Below, piece by piece: positions 45,324-52,656 of a stretch of 64,000 bases of DNA; the stretch's first letter is position 1; each line of letters opens with the position of its first letter. A program made the position numbers and the translations under genes. This stretch comes from CAYZWU01 sp964482235 (GTDB taxonomy: Bacteria; Planctomycetota; B15-G4; CAYZWU01), in NCBI GenBank assembly GCA_964482235.1, contig CAYZWU010000002.1, forward strand, positions 124,001 to 188,000. Reading direction: 5' to 3'. A model generated the notes under the pieces. The model did no database searches and was not told where the DNA came from. It saw only the letters and a list, made by a program, of their open reading frames with translations.

Positions 45324-47110
45324 CAGAGGGGGAACAGAGGATGCCGGAAATGGAAAGCGACAAGAGGAAGGTGAGGCTCTATCTCTGCGAGTGCGGGCCG
45401 ATCATCAAGGAGGCGCTCGATCTCGAATCCCTGGCGCAACGCTTAGATATGGAAGAGAGCGTGGAGGAGGTGATCACCTATCCCACGCTCTGCTCCGAGG
45501 AAGGGCGCCAGTGGATGGCCCGTGAGATCGCCGAGCATCCGGACTGCCGCGTGGTGGTGGCGGGATGCTCGCCGCGCGAGCACGGAGCCACGTTCATGGA
45601 GGTCTGCCGCAAGGCGGAATTCAATCCCTATCTTCTCGCCATGGCCAACGTCAGGGAACAGTGCGCCTGGGTGACGCCTGACAGGGAAAAGGCCACGGAC
45701 AAGGCGGAGAAGATGATCCACGCCGCCGTGGCGCGCGTCAGGGAGCAGCAGCCCCTCGACGAGAAGGAGATCGACTGCAGCACCGATGCGCTGGTGATCG
45801 GCTCGGGCGTGGCCGGCCTGACCGCGGCGCGCCTGCTGGCCGACGGCGGGCGGCGCGTCTACCTGGTGGAGAAGTCGCCGGCCGTCGGCGGCAGGGCAGC
45901 ACTTCTCGGCGACGTGTTTCCCGATCTCGAGTGCGCCTCGTGCATGCTCGAACCGCTGATGGACGACGTGCTGCACCACCCGAACATCGAGTGCTTCACC
46001 TACAGCGAGGTCGAGGAGGTGCTGGGCTTCTTCGGCAACTACACGGTCAAGATCCGCGGCAAGGCCCGGCACGTCGACCTGGATGCCTGCTACGGCTGCG
46101 GCTCCTGCCACGCCGTCTGCCCCGAGGAGAGCCGGAACGAGTTCGATGCCGGCTTCTCCTTGCGGAAGGCGATCCATATCCCGTACATGGGCGCCCTGCC
46201 CAACGCCTCGCTCGTCGATGAGGCGAGCTGCCGGCACTTCAAGGGGGAGGAATGCTCCGCTTGCGTGGAGGCCTGTCCCTTCGGCAACGTGAACCTCGAT
46301 ACGACGGACGAGGTGACGGAGAGGCAGGTCGGGGCGATCGTGATCGCCACGGGAGCCGAGCCGTGCCTGCACGGGGATGTCGACTCGATTCCCCGCGTGC
46401 TGACTTCCATGGCCCTGGAGCGCCTGATCAATGCCTCCGGCCCGACGGGCGGCGAGATCCGTCTTCCCTGGGCCGATGCCATGCCGCGATCGATCGCCCT
46501 GATCCACTGCATCGACGAGAACGGCCGGGGGCCGGTGGAGGCGTGCTCGAAGATCTGCTGCCTCTCCTTCGCCAAGTACGTGCATCAGATCAGCGAGAAA
46601 CTGCCGGGCTGCACGATCCACCAGGTGATGGGCGACTGCTCCGTGGGCGGCACCGGCTTCAGGGAGTTCTTCAAGGCAGCGGTGGGCAAGCAGGGGCGGA
46701 ACCTGATCTCCCTCGGTCCGGCCGACCGGATTCTCGGATTCAGCGAGGGTGACGACAGCGTGATCGTTCGCTACACGAAAGATGGTGCGGAAGAGGAGCT
46801 TCACGCCGATTTCGCCGTTGTCGCGCCGCCACTTCGCGGAAGAGAGGACTCCGATGAGCTCGGCGAGATCCTCCGGCTCGAGAGAAGCTCGGAGGGGTTC
46901 TTCCTCGAGGATCATCCTCTGCTGCGACCCTTCCGCACCCGCGTGGACGGCGTCTACGTGGCGGGCAGCGCCCAGGGGCCCAAGACGATCGGTGAGTCCA
47001 CCGCTCACGGCGCGGCGGCGGCCGCGGCTGCGGCAGCTGCGCGGCCGGCTGCCCCTCGGGCGCCATCACGGCGCGTCAGTTCGCTGACGGCCAGATCCTG
47101 GCGGAGATGA
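45320..47110 (+). CDS. hdrA: HdrA-like FAD/iron-sulfur subunit, C-terminal ferredoxin domain collapsed
   Basis: The product is the electron-bifurcating flavin subunit of heterodisulfide-reductase-type complexes. YLCECGPIIK and GCSPREHGATF mark the N-terminal domain. VIGSGVAGLTAARLLADGG is the FAD site near residue 160, ECASCMLEPLM is the position that is selenocysteine in some methanogens (Cys here), and CYGCGSCHAVCP and CSACVEACPFG are inserted cluster motifs. After GPKTIGESTAHG the frame enters an alanine run and ends in RRVSSLTARSWRR. Shifted by two bases, the same DNA reads CGSCAAGCPSGAITARQF and ends at 47127, the normal HdrA terminus. About 60 codons of the usual C-terminal ferredoxin are absent. 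No hdrB or hdrC is adjacent. Confidence 0.85.
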   Translation: MTEGEQRMPEMESDKRKVRLYLCECGPIIKEALDLESLAQRLDMEESVEEVITYPTLCSEEGRQWMAREIAEHPDCRVVVAGCSPREHGATFMEVCRKAEFNPYLLAMANVREQCAWVTPDREKATDKAEKMIHAAVARVREQQPLDEKEIDCSTDALVIGSGVAGLTAARLLADGGRRVYLVEKSPAVGGRAALLGDVFPDLECASCMLEPLMDDVLHHPNIECFTYSEVEEVLGFFGNYTVKIRGKARHVDLDACYGCGSCHAVCPEESRNEFDAGFSLRKAIHIPYMGALPNASLVDEASCRHFKGEECSACVEACPFGNVNLDTTDEVTERQVGAIVIATGAEPCLHGDVDSIPRVLTSMALERLINASGPTGGEIRLPWADAMPRSIALIHCIDENGRGPVEACSKICCLSFAKYVHQISEKLPGCTIHQVMGDCSVGGTGFREFFKAAVGKQGRNLISLGPADRILGFSEGDDSVIVRYTKDGAEEELHADFAVVAPPLRGREDSDELGEILRLERSSEGFFLEDHPLLRPFRTRVDGVYVAGSAQGPKTIGESTAHGAAAAAAAAAARPAAPRAPSRRVSSLTARSWRR

Positions 47111-47180
47111 CCGCGCTGACGAGATAGGAGCTGATTGGCTGGTACTTACTGGACGAGATGAAAAGGAAAGCGAGGGAGTG

Positions 47181-47402
47181 ATGACGGTAGTTACACTCGA
47201 TACTCTTGGGCTCAAGTGTCCTATTCCCGTTCTGCGGATTGCCGCGATGGCACCGACGGTCAACGCGAACGATATCCTCGAGGTGTCCGGTGATTGCTCC
47301 ACCTTCGAGAAGGATATTCGGAAGTGGTGCGAGCGCGAGAGGAAGACCCTTCTCGCCGTCAACACGAACGGCACGGCGAGCGTCATTCGGATCCAGTTCT
47401 GA
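47181..47402 (+). CDS. tusA: TusA-family sulfur carrier protein, copy 1
   Basis: The product is a 73-residue TusA-like protein with the sulfur-carrying Cys in GLKCPIPVLRIA (CPxP motif). A further segment DCSTFEKDIRKWCER contains two more cysteines. TusA proteins hand persulfide sulfur to tRNA thiolation, molybdenum-cofactor maturation or sulfur-oxidation enzymes. The ATG at 47181 directly follows an in-frame GTG (47178). It lies downstream of hdrA and may belong to that transcript. A palindromic element begins 17 nt after the stop. A close paralogue is at 49757. Confidence 0.88.
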   Translation: MTVVTLDTLGLKCPIPVLRIAAMAPTVNANDILEVSGDCSTFEKDIRKWCERERKTLLAVNTNGTASVIRIQF

Positions 47403-47419
47403 CGGATACCGTGACGGAT

Positions 47420-47513
47420 ACTGAGCCCGCGCAATCTCCGCCACATTCGTTGATAGCACGCACAATAGACATGCGGCGCCGTACGAATGTGGCGGAGATT
47501 GCGCGGGCTCAGT
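47420..47513. repeat. Palindromic hairpin element, copy 1
   Basis: Two perfectly complementary 31-nt arms (47420-47450 and 47483-47513) enclose a 32-nt loop. The arms begin ACTGAGCCCGCGCAATC. Compared with copies 2-4 the arms carry CACATTCG instead of CATATTCG and ACTGAG instead of ACCGAG, with the matching changes in the other arm. It sits between the stop of tusA copy 1 and the opposing stop of the second chemoreceptor, 9 nt from the latter. The loop is only distantly similar to those of the other copies. Confidence 0.92.
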
Positions 47514-47522
47514 TTTGCCGTT

Positions 47523-49412
47523 CTACTTGCTGATCCCGGCGAGCTTCTTCATCTGCTGGCCCAGATCGTTCAGGCCGGCCGTGGCTCCGGCGAGCTGGTT
47601 GGCTCCGTCCACGTTCTGGGTCGTCGCAACCCTGATGTGTTCCATCGAATCGGCGACCTGATCGATCCCGATCAGCTGCTCCTGGCTCGTCGAGGCGATC
47701 TGGATGGCCGCATCTTCGGACTCCTTGACGCTCGTGGCCAGGATGGAGATCGAGTCGCCCGCCTGGGCCGAGAGCTCCACACCGGATTCCACCGCCTTGC
47801 TGCCTCTTTCCGTGGCCATGACAGCCGCGCTGGTTGCATTCTGGATATCGTTCAGGATGGACCGGACCTGCTCGGTGGACCTCTTCGACTGATCGGCGAG
47901 GGATTTCACTTCCTGGGCCACCACGGCGAATCCCTTCCCGTACTCGCCCGCCTTGGCCGCCTCGATCGACGCGTTGACGGATAGAAGGTTGGATTGATCC
48001 GCCAGGTCGTTCACCGAGCCGATGATCTCGCCGATGCTCTGGGTCTGCTCGCTCAGCTTGATGATGCTTTCCGCCACGTACTCCATCTCCTCCCGGATCT
48101 TGGCCATGCCGTCACCCGCATTCGCCGTGTACGCCTGGCCGTTCTCCGAGATCTGTGCCACTTCGCCCGCCCTGTCTGCAACGTTCTTCGACTTCTCGTT
48201 GGAGAGGTGAGCCGTTTGCCTCACCTCCTCCATCGTCGTGGTGATCTCCGAGATCGATGTCGATGTCTCGGCCGCGCCGGCTGCCAGATGAGAGGCGGTG
48301 GACGTGATCTCGCCGGCCAGGGAGGCCACCTTCGTCGTCAGCCCCTCCATGGGACGGCTGATCGAGCGAGCGGCGAAATAGCCGGCCAGGCAGGCAAAGA
48401 CCAGGAGAACGGCTCCGCCGCAGAAGATCTGGCTTCCCAACGAGTTCATGGCGGCGAATGCCTCGCTCGTGGCGATATCGGAAACGACGACCCAGTCGAA
48501 ATCCAGCCCGGGATTCCGGATCAATCCCACGGGGCTGAAGGCGCTGAGAACGGGATCGCCGTCGCTGTTTCTTGTCATGGTCGTGCCGGCGCCCGTCTCC
48601 ATGGCCAGGTGAACCGGGTCGGTGTCCACCCTCTTCCTCAGGATCGAGGGCTCCTTTTCGAACCGGGCGCTCGATCGCATCAGGAGATCGCTGCCCACGA
48701 GATAGGTCTCGCCCGAGTTGCCGAGTCCCGTTCCGTCCCTCACAAGGGCATTGATCCGGCCGACGTCGATCTCGAGAGCGATCGCGACGGGCGGCATCGA
48801 CTTGTCTCCCGGCAGCGGAGCGACGGCAAGGACCTTCGGCGAACCGTCCTGAGTTTGCGTGTGCATGTCGCTGATCTCGACCGTTCTGTTCTTCAGGACC
48901 TTTGCCCAGAGATCGCCCATTGTCCGGTTCATCTGCGCCACGTTGTTCAAGGCGGCATCTTGCGACAGGCCGCCGCTCTTCGTGCAGAAGATCAGGCCGG
49001 CATCGCCCCAGATCAGGCTGAAGTCGCAGTAGGCGTCGCTTCCGGGGACGGCGTTGACGAGCGATTCGACCTTCGTGCAGATCGCCGTATAGTCGGCGGA
49101 CCGGGGATCGAAGGAGCCGTTCCCCTTCTGTTCGAGGTCGTGGATGCTACGGGTGATCTCCAGGATCGGCTCCGCGAGGTCCTCGGATTCGCCGATCGTC
49201 TCCAGGTCGTGGATCCTGTCCCTGAAGAAGGAGCAGACGGCTTCCTTCTTCAGCTCGACCTCGGCGGTGAGCTTCTCGAACTCCACCTCCATGAGCACTT
49301 CCCTGGAGTTGTACCAGGAGAAGGCCGTGACCACGGAAACCGGGATCAGCGTTACGATGAGGAATAGGGCAATCATCCGCCCCTTCAGGCTTCGGGGTAC
49401 GATACGTGGCAT
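47523..49412 (-). CDS. Methyl-accepting chemotaxis protein without a recognisable HAMP domain
   Basis: The product is a 629-residue receptor. TM1 is at about residues 13-35 (MIALFLIVTLIPVSVVTAF), a periplasmic sensor of about 280 residues follows, and TM2 is near residues 325-345 (GGAVLLVFACLAGYFAARS). The cytoplasmic part passes after SISRPMEGLTTKVASLAGE almost directly into the signalling helices, so the usual HAMP of about 50 residues is short or missing. The hairpin tip NLLSVNASIEAAKAGEYGKG is identical to that of the receptor at 36718, suggesting both join the same CheA array. It is encoded opposite to the flanking tusA genes. Confidence 0.92.
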   Translation of the reverse strand: MPRIVPRSLKGRMIALFLIVTLIPVSVVTAFSWYNSREVLMEVEFEKLTAEVELKKEAVCSFFRDRIHDLETIGESEDLAEPILEITRSIHDLEQKGNGSFDPRSADYTAICTKVESLVNAVPGSDAYCDFSLIWGDAGLIFCTKSGGLSQDAALNNVAQMNRTMGDLWAKVLKNRTVEISDMHTQTQDGSPKVLAVAPLPGDKSMPPVAIALEIDVGRINALVRDGTGLGNSGETYLVGSDLLMRSSARFEKEPSILRKRVDTDPVHLAMETGAGTTMTRNSDGDPVLSAFSPVGLIRNPGLDFDWVVVSDIATSEAFAAMNSLGSQIFCGGAVLLVFACLAGYFAARSISRPMEGLTTKVASLAGEITSTASHLAAGAAETSTSISEITTTMEEVRQTAHLSNEKSKNVADRAGEVAQISENGQAYTANAGDGMAKIREEMEYVAESIIKLSEQTQSIGEIIGSVNDLADQSNLLSVNASIEAAKAGEYGKGFAVVAQEVKSLADQSKRSTEQVRSILNDIQNATSAAVMATERGSKAVESGVELSAQAGDSISILATSVKESEDAAIQIASTSQEQLIGIDQVADSMEHIRVATTQNVDGANQLAGATAGLNDLGQQMKKLAGISK

Positions 49413-49756
49413 TCCGTTCTCCTTGACGTGCTTTCCATCTCGCCCTGAAAGCTCTTCGTTCGTGCTCGAAACACACTATCGACAGGCCGGCATGATGCCG
49501 CCGTTCTTGTCGGTCCAGACGCTTCCTCTTTCTACGTGTTCTTACGTTGTATCTTTCGGAGTATTCGTTCAATTTCTTGAACCGCATCAACCTTGATAAC
49601 CTTCCAGTTCACAGGGATTATCCCTACTTTCAGGGTAGGTAGTTACCGAGAGTTTTTTGCCGGATTTCGTCAAGTCCAAGAAGAGTTCGTCCGATAAGTC
49701 CATGAGTTATTTGGTGCAGTAACTTACTAGGATCTTTTCAGAAGAGGAGTGATGAA
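49413..49756. other. Intergenic region between divergent receptor and tusA copy 2
   Basis: These 344 bases must hold both promoters. Around 49620-49655 there is a small inverted repeat (CCTAC with GTAGG) followed by a T-rich run, which could be a weak hairpin. I see no convincing coding frame or RNA gene. Confidence 0.45.
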
Positions 49757-49978
49757 ATGGCTGTTTACAATATTGATGCCAAAGGCTTGAAGTGCCCTCT
49801 GCCTGTGCTCAAAATTGTAGCCATGGCATCCACGATACCCGGCGGTGAGATCCTCGAAGTCCTGGGCGACTGCCCGACTTTCGAGCAGGATGTGCGGAAG
49901 TGGTGCGATCGTGAAAGCAAAACGCTCCTGGCAGTGCGTCCCCAGAACGGTGCTCTTCTCGTCCAGATCCAGTTCTGA
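49757..49978 (+). CDS. tusA: TusA-family sulfur carrier protein, copy 2
   Basis: The product is a 73-residue paralogue of the protein at 47181, alike at well over half of positions. The active Cys is in GLKCPLPVLKIVAM, and the block DCPTFEQDVRKWCDRESKTLL is shared almost exactly. Both copies end in IQF. The ATG has AGAGGAG upstream. The two paralogues flank a chemoreceptor on the other strand, with about 2.4 kb between them. The physiological acceptor is unknown; a role in sulfur trafficking is the family inference. Confidence 0.88.
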   Translation: MAVYNIDAKGLKCPLPVLKIVAMASTIPGGEILEVLGDCPTFEQDVRKWCDRESKTLLAVRPQNGALLVQIQF

Positions 49979-50016
49979 CGCGGCTGCCTCGTCGAGTCGG
50001 AACTAATAACCCTCCC

Positions 50017-50265
50017 ATGTTGATCGAACGCGCGGCCCTTCTCGTTATCGCCTGTCTGACGACGAACCACTGCATCTCGATAACGGCCCGCATGGCCGGG
50101 AATCTCGGCTACGAGACCTTCGTCGTGGCCGACGCCACCGCCACCTTCGACCGGACGGGGCATGACGGGAGGGTCCACAGGGCGGAGGATGTTCACGCAA
50201 TCGCCCCGGCCGATCTCCACCAGGAGTTCGCCGCGATCGTCAAGACATCCGATCTTCTCGAGTAG
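50017..50265 (+). pseudogene. Truncated isochorismatase-family hydrolase (C-terminal fragment)
   Basis: The 82 residues match only the second half of isochorismatase/nicotinamidase-like cysteine hydrolases: TTNHCISITARMAGNLG contains the catalytic Cys, followed by VVADATATFDRTG and HAIAPADLHQEFAAIV. The N-terminal half with the catalytic Asp and Lys is missing, and no matching upstream sequence lies between here and the tusA stop 38 nt away. It is probably a 5'-deleted remnant, unlikely to be active. There is no good ribosome site. Confidence 0.7.
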
Positions 50266-50384
50266 TTCCCCTGGCAAAAACGGGCTTCAAGCTGGATCGA
50301 CCTTTGAAATGGGCTATCCGGGGATAGTATAACAGCGTCTTTATTTGACTGCTGAATTCGATCCTTGCGAAAGAAAGAGCTGCA

Positions 50385-51458
50385 ATGAGCAAGCCCAAGG
50401 TCTTTTTTGTCCAGGTCGATCAGGATGAGCCGGTCAAGGCAACGGCCGGCAAGGTGAAATCGTTGTTCCGGGTTGCAGGCCTCCAGGACTGCATTTCCAA
50501 AAACGACGTCACGGCTCTCAAGATGCACTTCGGCGAGAGAAACAACGACACCCACATCCCATACCGTCTCGTCAAGCCCGTTGTCGACGCCGTCGGCAAG
50601 AGCGGAGGCAAGGCCTTCCTCACCGACACCTGCGTCCTCTACAAGAGCCCGCGCGACAACGCGGTGGACCACCTGCGTCTGGCCCACGAGCACGGATTCA
50701 CCATCAACAAGACGGGGGCTCCGGTGGTGATCGCCGACGGTCTCATCGGCAACGCCGAGCGGGAGGTGGCCATCCCGGGGAAGCTCTTCGACAGGGTCTC
50801 CATCGCGAGCCTGGCCCTGGACGCCAACGCCATGATGGTGCTCACCCACGTGACAGGGCACATCGGCACCGGCCTTGGCGGCGCGATCAAGAACCTCGGC
50901 ATGGGGCTCGCCAGCCGCAAGGGCAAGCTCCGCCAGCACTCGGTGATGAAGCCGGCCATCTCGGAGAAGGAGTGCACCGGCTGCTGGACCTGCATGGATC
51001 ACTGTCCAGCCGATGCCATTTCCGACCAGGGCGAAACGGCGCGGATCGACAACGAGGTCTGCATCGGCTGCGGCGAGTGCATCACCGCCTGTCGCTTCGG
51101 CGCGGTGAAGTTCGACTGGAACAGGAAGGAGTACGACCTCGAGCAGCGGGTGGCCGAGCACGCCCTCGGCGCGGTGATCGGAAAGCCGGGCAAGGTCGGC
51201 TGCATCAGCTTCCTGATGTCGATCACCAAGGACTGCGACTGCTTCAACATCCGCCAGACGCCGATGATCCCCGACATCGGCATCATCGCCAGCTGTGATC
51301 CCGTGGCCATCGATGCGGCCAGCCTCGACCTGATCGAGAAGAGTTCGAATAGGAGCCTTCCCGAGATGTCGTACCCGGAGATCGATCCCTGGAACCAGAT
51401 CCGCCACGGCGAGTCGATCGGTCTCGGGAAGAGAGACTACGAGCTGGTCGTGATCTGA
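50385..51458 (+). CDS. DUF362 domain protein with internal 2[4Fe-4S] ferredoxin motifs
   Basis: The product has 357 residues. DUF362 segments such as ALKMHFGERNNDTHIPY, VTGHIGTGLGGAIKNLGMG and the late SCDPVAIDAASLDLIE surround a central ferredoxin insert with CTGCWTCMDHCP and CIGCGECITACRF. Further cysteines occur in DCDCFNIRQTP. This is the widespread cytoplasmic DUF362 type whose enzymatic role is not established; it is often found in anaerobes. The other DUF362 protein here (2898-4091) carries its clusters at the C-terminus. A palindromic element follows 47 nt after the stop. Confidence 0.87.
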   Translation: MSKPKVFFVQVDQDEPVKATAGKVKSLFRVAGLQDCISKNDVTALKMHFGERNNDTHIPYRLVKPVVDAVGKSGGKAFLTDTCVLYKSPRDNAVDHLRLAHEHGFTINKTGAPVVIADGLIGNAEREVAIPGKLFDRVSIASLALDANAMMVLTHVTGHIGTGLGGAIKNLGMGLASRKGKLRQHSVMKPAISEKECTGCWTCMDHCPADAISDQGETARIDNEVCIGCGECITACRFGAVKFDWNRKEYDLEQRVAEHALGAVIGKPGKVGCISFLMSITKDCDCFNIRQTPMIPDIGIIASCDPVAIDAASLDLIEKSSNRSLPEMSYPEIDPWNQIRHGESIGLGKRDYELVVI

Positions 51459-51505
51459 AAGGCCGTATTGATCCTGTGAATGCATTACCGAATGCATTAC
51501 CACAT

Positions 51506-51601
51506 TACCGAGCCCGCGCAATCTCCGCCATATTCGTACTGAGCCCGCACGGATAGCCGGTATCTCTGCACGAATATGGCGGAGATTGCGCGGGCTCGGT
51601 A
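51506..51601. repeat. Palindromic hairpin element, copy 2
   Basis: Perfect 32-nt arms (51506-51537 and 51570-51601), beginning TACCGAGCCCGCGCAATC, enclose a 32-nt loop that starts ACTGAGCCCGCAC and contains ATAGCCGGTAT. It lies between two genes pointing the same way (DUF362 protein and methyltransferase). The left flank has several short repeats of the form ATTACC. Confidence 0.93.
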
Positions 51602-51687
51602 TTCGGTATTTGGATCATTCCTCAGGCTATTGGGTTTCGAGTGGAGCAGGCGATGGATTTGGTGTTTTTTTGAAAGGAGCGAGAAGC

Positions 51688-52518
51688 ATGGGTTCCGCGG
51701 AAATCCAGGGCGATTTGTGGGGGAGATCAGCGCGGGACTGGGCCGAGCTTCAGGAGCCGATGCACCAGCCGCTCTGGGATGTCATGTTGAATGAGGGCCA
51801 TGTTGGTTCCGGGACACGGTTTCTCGATGCCGGCTGCGGCGGCGGGGGCGCAAGCGTACTGGCGGCGCAGCGCGGCGCGAAGGTCAGCGGAGTGGATGCG
51901 GCCGGTACTTTGATCGAAATAGCGAGAGAGCGCGTCCCCGATGGGGACTTCCGTGTCGGCGACATCCAGGAGCTGCCATTTGAATATCAGGCCTTCGATG
52001 CAGTCATCGCCGCGAACTCGATCCAGTACTCGGAAGACCGCGTTGCCACGCTGCGCGAAATGAAGAGAGTCTCCGCTTCAGGCGGCCGGATCGTCGTGGG
52101 CCTCTGGAGCAGCCCGGACAGGGTGGAGTACCGTGCCATCTTCAAGGCCGTCCGCGATACGCTGCCCGAACCGCCGCCCGGGAAGGGGCCTTTCGAATTG
52201 TCGGACCCCGGCACCCTCGAGAACCTGATGATGATGGCGGATCTGCATGTGGCAGGCAGCGGCGAGGTGAGCTGCCCCTTCGATTATCCTGACTTCGAGA
52301 CCCTCTGGCGGCTGGGTGTCTCGGCAGGACCCTTCCAGGCGGCGCTGCAGACGGTCGGCGAAGAGAAGCTGGAAAGAGCTGTCAGGGATGCCGCTCGTCC
52401 TTTTCAGGCCGAAGACGGGAGCATCCACATGGAGAACCGGTTTCGCTACGCCGTTGCCATTACCGATTACCGAGCCCGCGCAAACTCCGCCATATTCGTA
52501 CTGAGCCCGCACAAATAG
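51688..52518 (+). CDS. SAM-dependent class I methyltransferase
   Basis: The product has 276 residues. The SAM-binding motif FLDAGCGGGGASVLAAQRG is followed by an acidic strand end (VSGVDAAG), DFRVGDIQELPF and FDAVIAANSIQYSED. The C-terminal half is variable, as usual for substrate recognition, so the substrate is unknown. The ATG at 51688 has AAAGGAG at 51673-51679; frames open upstream only because they run through palindromic copy 2. The last 16 codons lie inside palindromic copy 3, so the natural C-terminus (after RYAVA) has probably been replaced by repeat-derived residues. Confidence 0.85.
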   Translation: MGSAEIQGDLWGRSARDWAELQEPMHQPLWDVMLNEGHVGSGTRFLDAGCGGGGASVLAAQRGAKVSGVDAAGTLIEIARERVPDGDFRVGDIQELPFEYQAFDAVIAANSIQYSEDRVATLREMKRVSASGGRIVVGLWSSPDRVEYRAIFKAVRDTLPEPPPGKGPFELSDPGTLENLMMMADLHVAGSGEVSCPFDYPDFETLWRLGVSAGPFQAALQTVGEEKLERAVRDAARPFQAEDGSIHMENRFRYAVAITDYRARANSAIFVLSPHK

Positions 52519-52563
52519 CCGGTATCGCTGCACGAATATGGCGGAGATTGCGCGGGCTCGGTA
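52468..52563. repeat. Palindromic hairpin element, copy 3
   Basis: Arms at 52468-52499 and 52532-52563 pair over 32 bp with one mismatch (AAACTCC instead of AATCTCC in the left arm). The loop, 32 nt, closely matches that of copy 2, so both have the same orientation. With one bulged A the stem can extend outward by about 8 more pairs. It overlaps the 3' end of the methyltransferase gene and lies between convergent genes. Confidence 0.92.
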
Positions 52564-52656
52564 ATACGGTAAACCGTAGGCAAAAGGAGGCACCCGCCTC
52601 CCCGGTTGCCCGGGAGTGCGGGTGCCCATCCAGCCTGATTCTTGGTTACTCCTTGA

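Noticed and set aside
45185..45960. Selenocysteine in the hydrogenase large subunit or in HdrA
   Set aside because: The nickel motif DPCFGCATH and the HdrA segment ECASCML use ordinary TGC codons.
51586..51687. Methyltransferase start upstream at 51586
   Set aside because: The extra residues are encoded by palindrome copy 2, and the ATG at 51688 has a good AAAGGAG ribosome site.
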